From: Megaustenia siamemsis
Taxonomy: Eukaryota; Mollusca; Gastropoda; Stylommatophora; Ariophantidae
Reading direction: 5' to 3'
Length of the DNA stretch: 64,000 nt
Assembly: GCA_032433765.1 (NCBI GenBank)
Contig: JAVIAB010000047.1
Location: 18,943,011 to 19,007,010 of the forward strand
The notes beneath the pieces are model-generated. The model saw nothing but the letters and a program-made list of their open reading frames with translations, searched no databases and was not told where the DNA came from. The first letter of the stretch is position 1; the number at the start of each line of letters is the position of its first letter. Below, one piece after another: positions 44,973-56,400 of the stretch. The translations under genes were made by a program, and so were the position numbers.

Positions 44973-45775
44973 AGTGATAATCAATAACCTAAGATATGCT
45001 GATGATACTGTACTACTAGCAGAAGATCCTAAAGATCTACAACAATTAATTAATGAAATAAACATGACAAGCAAAAAATATGGACTAGATATGAATATCA
45101 AAAAGACTAAAACTATGATCATAAACAAAGAAAATACTCAAACCCCACAAGTGGATATCAAAATTGAAGGAATAGACCTGGAGACAGTTCAGAACTACAA
45201 CTACCTTGGACATACAAAAACCAGTGATGGAAAATGTACAACTGAAATAAACAAAAGAATAGGAATGGCAAAAAGTAATTTTAATGTAATGAAGAACATA
45301 CTAACATCAGAACAAATAATACCAGGGCTAAAACTAAGAATAGCAAACTGTTGTCTTCTCAACATTCCTATCTGGTGCAGAAACATGGACATTAGACAAA
45401 AAAAACAGAACAGAGAATTGAAGCCTTCAAAATTTGGATATATAGAAGAATAGGTATAATTGGATGGAAGGGAAAGATAACGAAGTCTTAAAACAACTAA
45501 AAATGAAAAGATAACTACTAAACACAATTCAAACAAGACAAATGTGATTTTTGGGCCATGTTAAAAGACACAACAGCCTACTAAATGTAATCCTGGAGGG
45601 GAAAATACAAGGTAAAAGAGGCAAAGGCAGACCAAGACTAACATGGACGAGTAACATCAAAAGTTGGACAAACCAGACTATGACAACCTGCACCATTAAA
45701 GCAGAGAGACAGAGCAGAATGGCGCTCCATGGTAGCCAATCTTCGTTGCGGCGATGGCAATCGATGATGATGATA
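44973..45775 (+). mobile_element. LINE-A copy, 5'-truncated, uninterrupted
   Basis: Starts at NNLRYADDTVLLAEDPKDL (motif C, YADD at 44995-45006). It then carries the LINE-A thumb, a frame change near 45352, RHNSLLNVILEGKIQGKRG, KGRPRLTWTSNIKSWTNQ and the GATGATGATAATGA tail at about 45763-45778. It provides the uninterrupted reference for the nested copy at 12.5-14.5 kb. Confidence 0.85.
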
Positions 45776-45779
45776 ATGA

Positions 45780-46085
45780 TCAATGACTAACAGCTGTGCA
45801 GCAGACACAAGAATTCGGATAATTGTCAAGAAAGTAAATACGCCTTCTTATCCATGAGGAATGTGGCGTTATTGTCCATATGTTCACACAACCACGGCCT
45901 TTAGTTGAGTGATGTGGTCAGTATCACGCTAGGCGGCCTTTTTGTCCAAGTAAAATCTTTTGTACTCATTATAAAAGATTGTGTTAACGCAGGGGGACTT
46001 GTTGGTCCCAAAAAATTACACAGTAAAGTACACAGATCCTTGAAATCAAGAATCGAGCGCACTAACCACACAACCAAAGTAAAAA
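45780..46085. other. Unassigned DNA
   Basis: No gene or repeat copy recognised. Confidence 0.4.
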
Positions 46086-46088
46086 AAG

Positions 46089-46335
46089 TAAAGGGCCCCC
46101 TTCACGCCAAGTGGCGTATAGTGAATATGGTGTTAGTGACCATCAATTTTACAGACCTTCAGCACATGATTTTTGGGGTAATGTGATCGGTATTACGACT
46201 GTGCCGCTTTACTTTCCCAGAAAAAATCCGGCACCCATTAAGGCTGGGTGAACACGGAAGCCGTCAGTTGAGATAGAACCCTACCTCTTGTCCTTTGTAG
46301 TCCAGTTCACTAACCACTGAGCTATCGTAGCTCCC
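46089..46335 (-). mobile_element. SINE-1 copy, near full length
   Basis: Reverse orientation: CACGCCAAGTGGCGTATAGT, GACCTTCAGCACATGATTTT, TGCCGCTTTACTTTCCCAG, and at the head AACCACTGAGCTATCGTAGC (A box complement). The B box is changed (TGAGATAGAACCC). Confidence 0.85.
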
Positions 46336-46569
46336 TACACAACCATAGAGGCTTTCATAAATATCGTCATGATATAAAAATGTTTTCAAACATTTACAAT
46401 GACGCTAACAAATACGAGTCTTTGAAACATATACTTGATCACAAAAAATGCACAAAGTTTAGGGTCTTCTCCTTGTAAACACTCGGTCTATGAGACAAGC
46501 TTTGGCTCATATCTTATCAATAAACATATTTTATTTTTTAATTTTATTTTTATTTATGTTTTCTTTTTT

Positions 46570-46602
46570 AATTTTTTTTTTTTTTTTTTTTGGGGGGGGG
46601 GG
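46570..46602. repeat. T-run followed by G11
   Basis: About 20 T then 11 G in a row, just left of a LINE-A 3' end. A homopolymer junction prone to sequencing error. Confidence 0.8.
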
Positions 46603-46635
46603 TGTCCATGCCATGCTAAACCAATGTTTGGACCA

Positions 46636-47149
46636 TCATCATCGAGTGCCGTCTCCGCAACGAAGTTGGCTACAATGGAGCGCCATTCTGCTCTGTCTCT
46701 TGCTTTGATGGTGCAGGTTGTCATAGGCTGATTTGTCCATCTTTTTATGTTACTCGCCCATGTTAGTCTTGGTCTGCCTCTGCCTCTTTTACCTTGTATT
46801 TTCCCTTCAGGATTACCTTTAGTAGGCTGTTGTGTCTTTTAACATGGCCCCAAATTCGCATTTGTCTTGTTTGAATTGTGTTTAGTAGTTCTCTTTTCAT
46901 TATTAGTTGTTTTAAGACTTCGTCGTTTGTTTTCTTTTCCTTCCATCCAATTCTACCTATTCTTCTATATATCCACATTTCAAAGGCTTCAATTTTCTGT
47001 TCTGTTTTCTTGTCTAATGCCCATGTTTCTGTTCCATTAATTTGTAGGCCTGGCATCTCTATGATGTTTTTAAAGATTTGCTCATTGTATAGATTGAACA
47101 AGCTTGGTGATAGGATGCATCCCTGTCTTACTCCTCTTTTTATATCAAT
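46636..47149 (-). mobile_element. LINE-A copy, minus strand
   Basis: Plus strand starts ATCATCATCGAGTGCCGTCT. Minus reading: DIKRGVRQGCILSPSLFNLY (motif B region), a jump to GLQINGTETWALDKKTEQKI (part of the palm is deleted), MWIYRRIGRIGWKEKKTND and GHVKRHNSLLKVILKGKYK. Motif C is missing because of the internal deletion. Confidence 0.8.
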
Positions 47150-47171
47150 GAGGAGTAAGACAGGGATGCAT
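47115..47171. repeat. Fold-back: 22-bp perfect inverted repeat, 13-nt loop
   Basis: Arms 47115-47136 and 47150-47171. ATGCATCCCTGTCTTACTCC is complemented by GGAGTAAGACAGGGATGCAT. The left arm belongs to LINE-A motif B; the right arm is the same sequence inverted at the 5' edge of the copy. Confidence 0.9.
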
Positions 47172-47402
47172 GTTAGGATATCCGAAGATAAAAAGATGCA
47201 CTGTTCATAAAATAAGAACTTCATAACATTACATATCTTAAGATAAACCAGCTGGCTATCGTTCATGCTGGTAAAAATTACGATGTATAAAGGAGAAGAC
47301 GGTTGAGATAGAATGGGGATTGTCTGCTTGAAAGGAAAGAAAGAAAGAAAGAAAGAAGTAATGGAAGAAAGAAATAAAGAAATAAAGAAAAAATTCTCCC
47401 AC

Positions 47403-47625
47403 ACCTGTAAAGGTATATAAGATACGGTGTTAGTGCCTACATTTTAACCATAAACAAAAAAGATTGGGTAATGGGCTCAGTATTATATCAGCGCCGCCCT
47501 TTAATTCTTAGATAAATGCGGTACCATATAAGGCGCAGTTAACTTATAATCCTTAGATAAGGATCAAACCCGACAGCCTTTTCTTCATAGATTAGTCTAC
47601 TAACCGTCGCTCTATCGTAGTAGTT
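47403..47625 (-). mobile_element. SINE-1 copy, old and diverged
   Basis: GTATATAAGATACGGTGTTA, GGGTAATGGGCTCAGTATTA, GGTACCATATAAGGCGCAG and GGATCAAACCC ... CTAACCGTCGCTCTATCGTAG follow the SINE-1 minus-strand order with many differences. Confidence 0.6.
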
Positions 47626-47980
47626 GTAATGTTTGCACGTTTCAGCCAGATGTCTCCAATTTCACAAAAGCATATTTTGAGCTTGAGTTTTCCGTTATGT
47701 TTTAATCCGTATCCACTTAAGCCGACTAAATAACCCAGGAGCTATCAGTGACGGTGGAGCAATGATTTTGTGAAATCTTTCATTTTCTATGGCGTTAACA
47801 ATTGGTTAGGCGTAGGAAGAAAGAAGTGGGCGCAACAAGCACTCCTACAAAGTATGGTGACAGCTTTATAAAAAAAAAAAAGGACAATACAAACTATTTG
47901 ACGTTGCAGCCTACATGAGGCCTTCGTCATAAAACAACACAAACGGACAACGATATGAAGATGTAAGCTGTTACATAAAA

Positions 47981-48225
47981 AAGTAAAGAGCCATGTAAAG
48001 CTAAGTGGCGTATAGGGAATATGATGTTAGTGGCCATAAATTTTACAGGCACATGATTTTTGAGGTAATGCGGTCGGTATTACACCCGAGCCTCTTTACT
48101 TTCCTAGAAAAAAATACGGTACCCATTTAAGGCTGGGTGAACCCGGAAGCCGTCATTTGGGATCGAACCTTACCTCTTGTCCTTTGTAGTCCAGTTCACT
48201 AACCACTGAGCTATCGCGGCCCCCA
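47981..48225 (-). mobile_element. SINE-1 copy, near full length
   Basis: AGTGGCGTATAGGGAATATG, GCGGTCGGTATTACACC, ACCCATTTAAGGCTGGGTGA, GGGATCGAACC (B box) and AACCACTGAGCTATCGCGGC (A box). Good promoter boxes; a small deletion near 48045. Confidence 0.85.
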
Positions 48226-48494
48226 CGCTGCTACATGTTATGGAGTAACTAAACTAATAAATCAAAGAGACGAGAAGAAAATACTTAAAGGAAATATACC
48301 ATCTTACTTGTATGGAAAAATGAAAAAAAGAAAAAAGAATTTTAAAATGAATGAAAACATGAAACACTTAGCTTGAAACTGCCCAAGAGACTGCAGACCA
48401 GCGAAATGGCGGAAGGTCAGACGCGAATTAAGTGGGAGGAGGAGGGGAGGGAGGGAAAGAGCAGGTCACGTGATGAAGCGAAAATTTTGCACTT

Positions 48495-49585
48495 ATTTAC
48501 CTGTTCCCTGTTTAGCAGCACTGCAATTATTTGTTTGTTCCCTGTTTACCTTACAGTAACAATGCAATTATTTGCCTGTTATTTGTTTACCTTACCGCAG
48601 CATTGCAATTATTTGCCTGTTCCTTGTTTACCCTACCGCAGCATTGCAATTATTTGCCTGTTCCCTGTTTAACTTGCCGCAACAATGCAATCATTTACTT
48701 GTCCCCTGTTTACCTTCCCGCAGCACCGCAATTATTTACGTGTCCCCTGTTTACCTTACCGCAGCACCGCAATTATTTACTTGTCCCCTGTTTACCATAC
48801 CGCAGCACCGCAATTATTTACGTGTCCCCTGTTTGCCTTACCGCAGCACTGCAATTATTTATTTGTTCCCTGTTTACCTTACCACAACACTGCAATTATT
48901 TACTTGTTCCCTGTTTACCTTACAGCAGCACTGCAATTATTTACTTGTCCCTGTTTACCTTACCGCAGCACTGCAATTATTTACTTGTTCCCTGTTTACC
49001 TTACCGCAGCACTGCAATTATTTACTTGTTCCCTGTTTACCTTACCGCAGCACTGCAACTATTTACTTGTTCCCTGTTTACCTTACCGCAGCACTGCAAT
49101 TATTTACTTGTTCCCTGTTTACCTTACCGCAGCACTGCAATTATTTACTTGTTCCCTGTTTAACATACCGCAGCACCGCAATTATTTACTTGTTCCCTGT
49201 TTACCTTACCGCAATACTGCAATTATTTACTTGTTCCCTGTTTACCTTACCACAACACTGCAATTATTTACTTGTTCCTGTTTACCTTACCGCAGCACTG
49301 CAATTATTTACTTGTTCCCTGTTTACCTTACCGCAATACTGCAATTATTTACTTGTTCCCTGTTTACCTTACCGCAACACTGCAATTATTTATTTGTTCC
49401 CTGTTTACCTTACCACAACACTGCAATTATTTACTTGTTCCCTGTTTACGTTACCGCAGCACTGCAATTATTTACTTGTTCCCTGTTTACCTTACCGCAA
49501 CACTGCGATTATTTACTTGTTCCCTGTTTACCTTACCGCAGCATTGGAATAACTTACTTGTTCCCTGTTTACCTTATACCACTAT
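48495..49585. repeat. Minisatellite, 41-bp unit
   Basis: About 26 copies of a unit holding TTACTTGTTCCCTGTTTACC, TTACCGCAGCACTGCAATTA and T. All three plus frames stay open for up to 326 codons because the unit has no stop in any frame and its length is not a multiple of 3. Confidence 0.95.
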
Positions 49586-49599
49586 TCGCTTCCTGTGAG

Positions 49600-50350
49600 C
49601 AGGAATGATTGTGAGTAAAATGACGTCAAACGTCTCACGCTTGCATAGTCAAAGAAGTCATAAACTTTGGATGATCTCGGGAATTTCCTCTCACTGAAAA
49701 GTCAGTAGGCCTTTGTAAACTTATAGAAGGCTGTGGACAAATATACGAACGTGTAATAAATTGAAAATTTATTCGCGGTGGAAGTCAGCAAAACTATGAA
49801 CAACGAACATACAACGAAACAAATCTCATTGACAACTCCTTAACAAAAATAAATGATGAGCTCATGAACACGTCACGAAAAAAAATTAATTTAAAAAAAA
49901 AACACTCGTGTAGATAGTCGATTTAAAAAAAAAATGACGAACTTGCGAACAACCAACGAAACAAACTCACACAAAGAGACAGTCAATAAAGTTGAATGAT
50001 GAACCGATGTGCAAGCAAAGAGACAAAAACGCACCCATACAGACAGTTAATAAAACAGTATGACGGGCAAATACTAAAGATACACAGATATAATGATTAA
50101 AATCTATTAATAACAGCCCACCGACAGATCGATAACAAACGTTGCATTTTCGTGAGGACTGCCGATTACTCCAGCTCAAACCGGCCTGATATGTGCAGAT
50201 CAATAACTGCAGCACTCATGTCTGAATATGAAGATATTTTGAAATCTGTTGCTACCAAAGTTAAGAGTCAGCGAACCGTGAAAAGTAAAATAGAGTAACA
50301 GGAATATAATTATAATTTTTAATTTACCAAATAAAAATGTGGGCAGAAAA
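49600..50350. other. Unassigned DNA
   Basis: No gene or repeat copy recognised. Confidence 0.45.
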
Positions 50351-50351
50351 T

Positions 50352-50735
50352 CATCATCATCAAGTACCGGGCCTGCTGGCGTAGGTGATCATGTCTCTCC
50401 ACAATTTTCTATCTCGACAGTTATTTATCATTTCTGTTGTTGACCTTCTGCCAAGCCATTCTGTTAAGCTGTCTGGTATTTTTTCTCTTTGCTTCCCTCT
50501 ATCTTTCCGTCCCTCAATTCTTCCAGTTGTTACAATATATTCCAGTTGTTCTCGTCTCATTACATGGTCAAAAAATGATGATTGTTTCTTCCTAATATTG
50601 AAAATTAGCTCTATTTTTGCTTTGGCCTCTTTCATAACGTTTCATTACTCTGCGTAGCTGCCCATGGTATTCTCAACATTCTTCTGTAAAACCACATTTC
50701 TACAGACTCCAGTGATTTTCTTGTCTGTTGAAAAT
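50352..50735 (-). mobile_element. LINE-C 3' fragment
   Basis: Plus strand starts ATCATCATCAAGTACCGGGC. Minus reading: MKEAKAKIELIFNIRKKQSS, HVMRREQLEYIVTTGRIEG, LTEWLGRRSTTEMINNCRD and RKLWRDMITYASRPGT before the stop. This is the cleanest copy of the LINE-C C-terminus. The upstream part has a frame change near 50640. Confidence 0.85.
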
Positions 50736-50847
50736 ACTATGTATTTTTAGAAAAATTGTTTCTGTCTTGTAACCTTGTCAAAACATGTAATTTCTTGTTT
50801 GAAGAAAAAGATGACGAATGAAGAAGAAGATTAAGAAGATCGAAAAA

Positions 50848-50990
50848 ATTTAGAAGGATTGAAGAAGAATAAGAAATTAAAGGAGGAGATTTGAAGAAAA
50901 ATAAGAAATTAAAGGAGGAGATTTGAAGAAAAATAAGAAATTAAAGGAGGAGATTTGAAGAAAAATAAGAAATTAAAGAAGGATTCAAAG
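50848..50990. repeat. Short minisatellite, about 32-33 bp unit
   Basis: Three to four copies of a purine-rich unit containing AAATTAAAGGAGGAGATTTG and AAGAAAAATAAG. Confidence 0.85.
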
Positions 50991-51231
50991 TAGAATTTTA
51001 AAAACAGTGTATTATTTTCGTGGTCTGTACTAATTATTATTATTTGCAGTTCACATTCTGTAATGCAAGTTCAACTGCAATACGTTTAGTGACTTAACAA
51101 TTAAGTCCTGTATTGAAATGCAAATCTAGCATACCATAAGCAAGTGAACCCACTTAGGGTATTTAATTTTTAAAAAGAAATGCATCACGTTCTACTTTTC
51201 GTGCTATGTAACGACCTTCAAAAATTGTATT
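50991..51231. other. Unassigned DNA
   Basis: Nothing recognised. Confidence 0.4.
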
Positions 51232-51355
51232 ATAACAGTTAATCTATCGGTGATGTCCTCTATCTGTGACAATGACCGTTGGAAAAAGAGAAGATAACAG
51301 TTAATCTATCGGTGATGTCCTCTATCTGTGACAATGACCGTTGGAAAAAGAGAAG
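51232..51355. repeat. Exact 62-bp tandem duplication
   Basis: Units 51232-51293 and 51294-51355, both starting ATAACAGTTAATCTATCGGT, without a difference. Confidence 0.95.
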
Positions 51356-51596
51356 ATAACTAATTAATAAATTCAGTATATATAACAAAAAAGATAACGT
51401 TATATTAGTTTCAACTATTTACTTTCTCAAGTAACGCACTTTAATGTGGTCAGGATATTGAAGATAAAAAATAAATTGTACATGCTTTTAGATAGATCTG
51501 GAAACAGCTGTTTCTTACTCTGTGTATCTTTTTTTATTTCTGTTCCGGATGTAATCTTCTGGTTTGAACACGTAAACAACCGACTGTAAACAGGAT

Positions 51597-52085
51597 CATC
51601 ATCATCAAGTACTGGGTCTTCTGGCGTAGGTGATCTTGTCTCTCCACAACTTTCTATCTCGACATTTATTTATCATTTCTGTTGTTGACCTTCTGCCAAG
51701 CCATTCTCTTAAGCTGTCTGGTATTTTTTTATCTTTGCTTCCCTCTATCTCTTCGTCCCTCAAATTTTCCCAATTTTTACAATATATTCCAGTTGTTCTC
51801 TTCTCATTTCATGGCCAACAAAATATTATTGTTTCTTCCTAATATTAGAAATTAGCTCTCTTTTTGCTTTCACCTTTTTCAGAATATTTTTCTTACTCTT
51901 CTTAGCTGTCCATGGTATTCTCAACATTCTTCTGTAAAACCACATTTCTACAGCCTCCAGTGATTTTCTTGTCTGTTGTCCTATTGTCCATGATTCACAT
52001 GAATATGTTACGACTGGCTCTACATAACATTTAATAACTCTTTTTCTTGTTTCTATTGTCAAAAATGGATTGGATCTTCCTCATT
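51597..52085 (-). mobile_element. LINE-C 3' fragment, longest C-terminal copy
   Basis: Minus reading: MTIETRKRVIKCYVEPVVTY, SCESWTIGQQTRKSLEAVEM and WFYRRMLRIPWTAKKSKKNI, continuing after frame changes to the GTACTTGATGATGATG end. Covers thumb to 3' end; no palm. Confidence 0.85.
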
Positions 52086-52595
52086 TTTTTGGAAAGCTGC
52101 TATTGCAGGTATAGACACACTCTCTATTATCGAACAGCTAGCCCAGAATAGAGACAATTGACGGATGACTCTAGCTTCCCATTGAGAAGTATAGCGGCAC
52201 TTGAATGATTGAGAATCAGGAATCTACTGTCAAGAGTAGCCCCTCATCCACCACTCTCTCATTCCCTTTATCCCTTCTATAATATGATCGTGATATGATT
52301 CTTGTTTGAATTCGAGATTGACATGTTCAAGTTGACCTTAGTATTTGTGAACGAAGTAATACCAGGCTGCTGAAGAAATGTTTCTTTTATTAATCCATTT
52401 TCGATGAGTTTGTTTTCGATGTTTCATTACTAGTTAGCTATGTAGGATTAGTTTTATTTACTTACATATCTGTGTGTGTGTGTTGTCTGTTTGTTCCTGC
52501 TGAATGTTTCTTAAGCCGAAAAATCATTTAAATTTGTGTCGTCTATCATTCACATAAAGCTTTTACCATACTATTTTTTCTTTTTTTTTCAATTC
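52086..52595. other. Unassigned DNA
   Basis: No gene or repeat copy recognised apart from a short TG run near 52470. Confidence 0.4.
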
Positions 52596-52597
52596 TC

Positions 52598-52915
52598 CGC
52601 TGCTGAATTATAGCAGCAGACCGCCAGGCCGTTGAATTTTAGCAGCAGACCACCAGGCCGCTGAATTATAGCAGCAGATCACCAGGCCGCTGAATTATAG
52701 CAGCAGATCACCAGACCGCTGAATTATAGCAGCAGATCACCAGGCCGCTGAATTATAGCAGCAGACCACCAGGCCGCTGAATTATAGCAGCAGACCACCA
52801 GGCCGCTGAATTATAGCAGCAGATCACCAGACCGCTGAATTATAGCAGCAGACCACCAGACCGCTGAATTATAGCAACAGACCACCAGGCCGCTGAATTA
52901 TAGCAGCAGATCACT
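52598..52915. repeat. Minisatellite, 29-bp unit
   Basis: Eleven copies of a unit holding CCGCTGAATTATAGCAGCAG and ATCACCAGG, with GATC/GACC alternation. Confidence 0.95.
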
Positions 52916-53183
52916 AAGAACCGAATGCACTGACCTCCCTTGGACCATATAATGTGGCCTAGTAGTGTGAAGTTTTAAACTTCACTTCCCTACAACTTTA
53001 CATGTTACGAAAAAAACCCTTTACGTCATTTTTAATGTCATGGCGTATACATGTTTTATAACATAATTTACAGGTCTGGTATATCCTTGTATAATTTAGC
53101 AATAAAATGCCACCATATAATGACTCATAACAAGGCAGTTTTAATTCGCTTATTATTCAAATAGTATATGGAAAAAGAGACTG

Positions 53184-53189
<6 letters not shown>

Positions 53190-53253
<64 letters not shown>
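53190..53253. repeat. (TA)n microsatellite
   Basis: About 31 uninterrupted TA dinucleotides. Confidence 0.95.
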
Positions 53254-53257
<4 letters not shown>

Positions 53258-53413
53258 TGCCTCAGTTCTCGAACACTCCTGAAGTTAGTTTCTTCGGAAG
53301 TTAGAAAGTTATTTTACTTTTTACTGCTATGTATGTCAAATATTTTTTTTTTTTTTGGTCGAGCCGGGAGCAAAAATATTTGAGTTTATGAATGGATAAT
53401 TTGTTAAAATGGA

Positions 53414-56400
53414 ATGCAACTAACAACACAATAACCTTGCAACTAACTACATGATAACCTTGAAACTAACTACATGATAGCCTTGCAACTAACTACATAA
53501 TAACCTTGCAACTAACTACATGATAACCTTGCAACTAACTACATGATAACCTTGCAACTAACTACACAATAACCTTGCAACTAACTACACATTAACCTTG
53601 CAACTAACTACACATTAACCTTGCAACTAACTACACAATAACGTTGCAACTAACTACACAATAACCTTGCAACTAACTACACATTAACCTTGCAACTAAC
53701 TACACAATAACCTTGCAACTAACTACACATTAACCTTGCAACTAACTACACAATAACGTTGCAACTAACTACACATTAACCTTGCAACTAACTACACAAT
53801 AACCTTGCAACTAACTACACATTAACCTTGCAACTAACTACACAATAACCTTGCAACTAACTACACATTAACCTTGCAACTAACTACACAATAACGTTGC
53901 AACTAACTACACAATAACGTTGCAACTAACTACACAATAACGTTGCAACTAACTACACAATAACGTTGCAACTAACTACACAATAATGTTGCAACTAACT
54001 ACACAATAACGTTGCAACTAACTATACAATAATGTTGCAACTAACTACACATTAACCTTGCAACTAACTACACATTAACTTTGCAACTAACTACACAATA
54101 ACCTTGCAACTAACTACACATTAACCTTGCAACTAACTACACAATAATGTTGCAACTAACTACACAATAACGTTGAAACTAACTACACAATAACGTTGCA
54201 ACTAACTACACAATAACCTTGCAACTAACTACACAATAACCTTGCAACTAACTACACAATAACCTTGCAACTAACTACACAATAACGTTGCAACTAACTA
54301 CACAATAACCTTGCAACTAACTACACAATAACCTTGCAACTAACTACACAATAACGTTGCAACTAACTACACAATAACCTTGCAACTAACTACACAATAA
54401 CCTTGCAACTAACTACACAATAACCTTGCAACTAACTACACAAAAACCTTGCAACTAACTACACAATAACGTTGCAACTAACTACACAATAACCTTGCAA
54501 CTAACTACACAATAACGTTGCAACTAACTACACAATAATGTTGCAACTAACTACACAATAACTTTGCAACTAACCACACAATAACCTTGCAACTATCTAC
54601 ACAATAACCTTGCAACTAACTACACAAAAACTTTGCAACTAACCACACAATAACCTTGCAACTATCTACACAATAACCTTGCAACTAACCACACAATAAC
54701 CTTGCAACTAACCACACAATAACCTTGCAACTAACCACACAATAACCTTGCAACTACCTACACAATAACCTTGCAACTAACCACACAATAACCTTGCAAC
54801 TAACCACACAATAACCTTGCAACTAACAACACAATAACCTTGCCACACAATAACCTTGCAACTATCTACACAATAACGTTGCAACTAACTACACAATAAC
54901 CTTGCAACTAACTACACAATAACGTGGCAACTAACTACACAATAATGTTGCAACTAACTACACAATAACGTTGCAACTAACTACACAATAACGTTGCAAC
55001 TAACTACACAATAACCTTGCAACTAACTACACAATAACCTTGCAACTAACTACACAATAACGTTGCAACTAACTACACAATAACGTTGCAACTAACTACA
55101 CAATAACCTTGCAACTAACTACACAATAACCTTGCAACTAACTACACAATAACGTTGCAACTAACTACACATTAACCTTGCAACTAACTACACAATAACC
55201 TTGCAACTAACTACACATTAACCTTGCAACTAACTACACAATAACTTTGCAACCAACTACACATTAACCTTGCAACTAACTACATAATAACGTTGCAACT
55301 AACTACACAATAACGTTGCAACTAAGTACACATTAACCTTGCAACTAACTTCATAATATCCTTGCAATCAACTACACAATAACTTTGTAACTAACTACAC
55401 AATAACGTTGCAACTAACCACACAATAACGTTGCAACTAACTACACAATAACGTTGCAACTAACCACACAATAACCTTGCAACTATCTACACAATAACCT
55501 TGCAACTAACCACACAATAAACTTGCAACTAACCACACAATAACCTTGTAACTAACTACACAATAACCTTGCAACTTTCTACACAATAACCATGCAACTA
55601 TCCACACAGTAACTTTGCAACTAACCACACAATAACCTTGCAACTATCTACACAATAACCTTGCAACTATCTACACAAAAACTTTGCAACTAACCACACA
55701 ATAACCTTGCAACTATATACACAATAACGTGGCAACTAAATACACAATAACCTTGCAACTATCTACACAATAACCTTGCAACTAACTATACAATAACTTT
55801 GCAACTAACCACACAATAACCTTGCAACTATCTACACAATAACCTTGCAACTAACTACACAAAAACTTTGCAACTAACCACACAATAACCTTGCAACTAT
55901 CTACACAATAACCTTGCAACTAACCACACAATAACCTTGCAACTAACACACAATAACCTTGCAACTAACCACACAATAACCTTGCAACTACCTACACAAT
56001 AACCTTGCAACTAACCACACAATAACCTTGCAACTAACCACACAATAACCTTGCAACTAACAACACTATAACCTTGCAACTAACCACACAATAACCTTGC
56101 AACTATCCACTCAATAACCTTGCAACTAACCACACAATAACTTTGCAACTAACTAAACATAACTTTGCAACTAACTAAACAATAACCTTACAACTATCCA
56201 CACAATAACCTTGCAACTAACTACACAATAACGTTGCAACTAACTAAACATAACTTTGCAACTAACCACACAATAACCTTGCAACTATCTACACAATAAC
56301 GTTGCAACTAACTACACAATAACTTTGCAACTAACCACACAATAACCTTGCAACTATCTACACAATAACCTTGCAACTAACTACACAAAAACTTTGCAAC

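Noticed and set aside
15172..48225. tRNA genes suggested by A and B boxes
   Set aside because: The boxes belong to SINE heads with long shared bodies; no cloverleaf with a paired acceptor stem was found.
48531..49608. Three long overlapping open frames (up to 326 codons)
   Set aside because: They run through a 41-bp tandem array that lacks stops in every frame. Residue pattern is only the repeat read in turn; no domain or start context.
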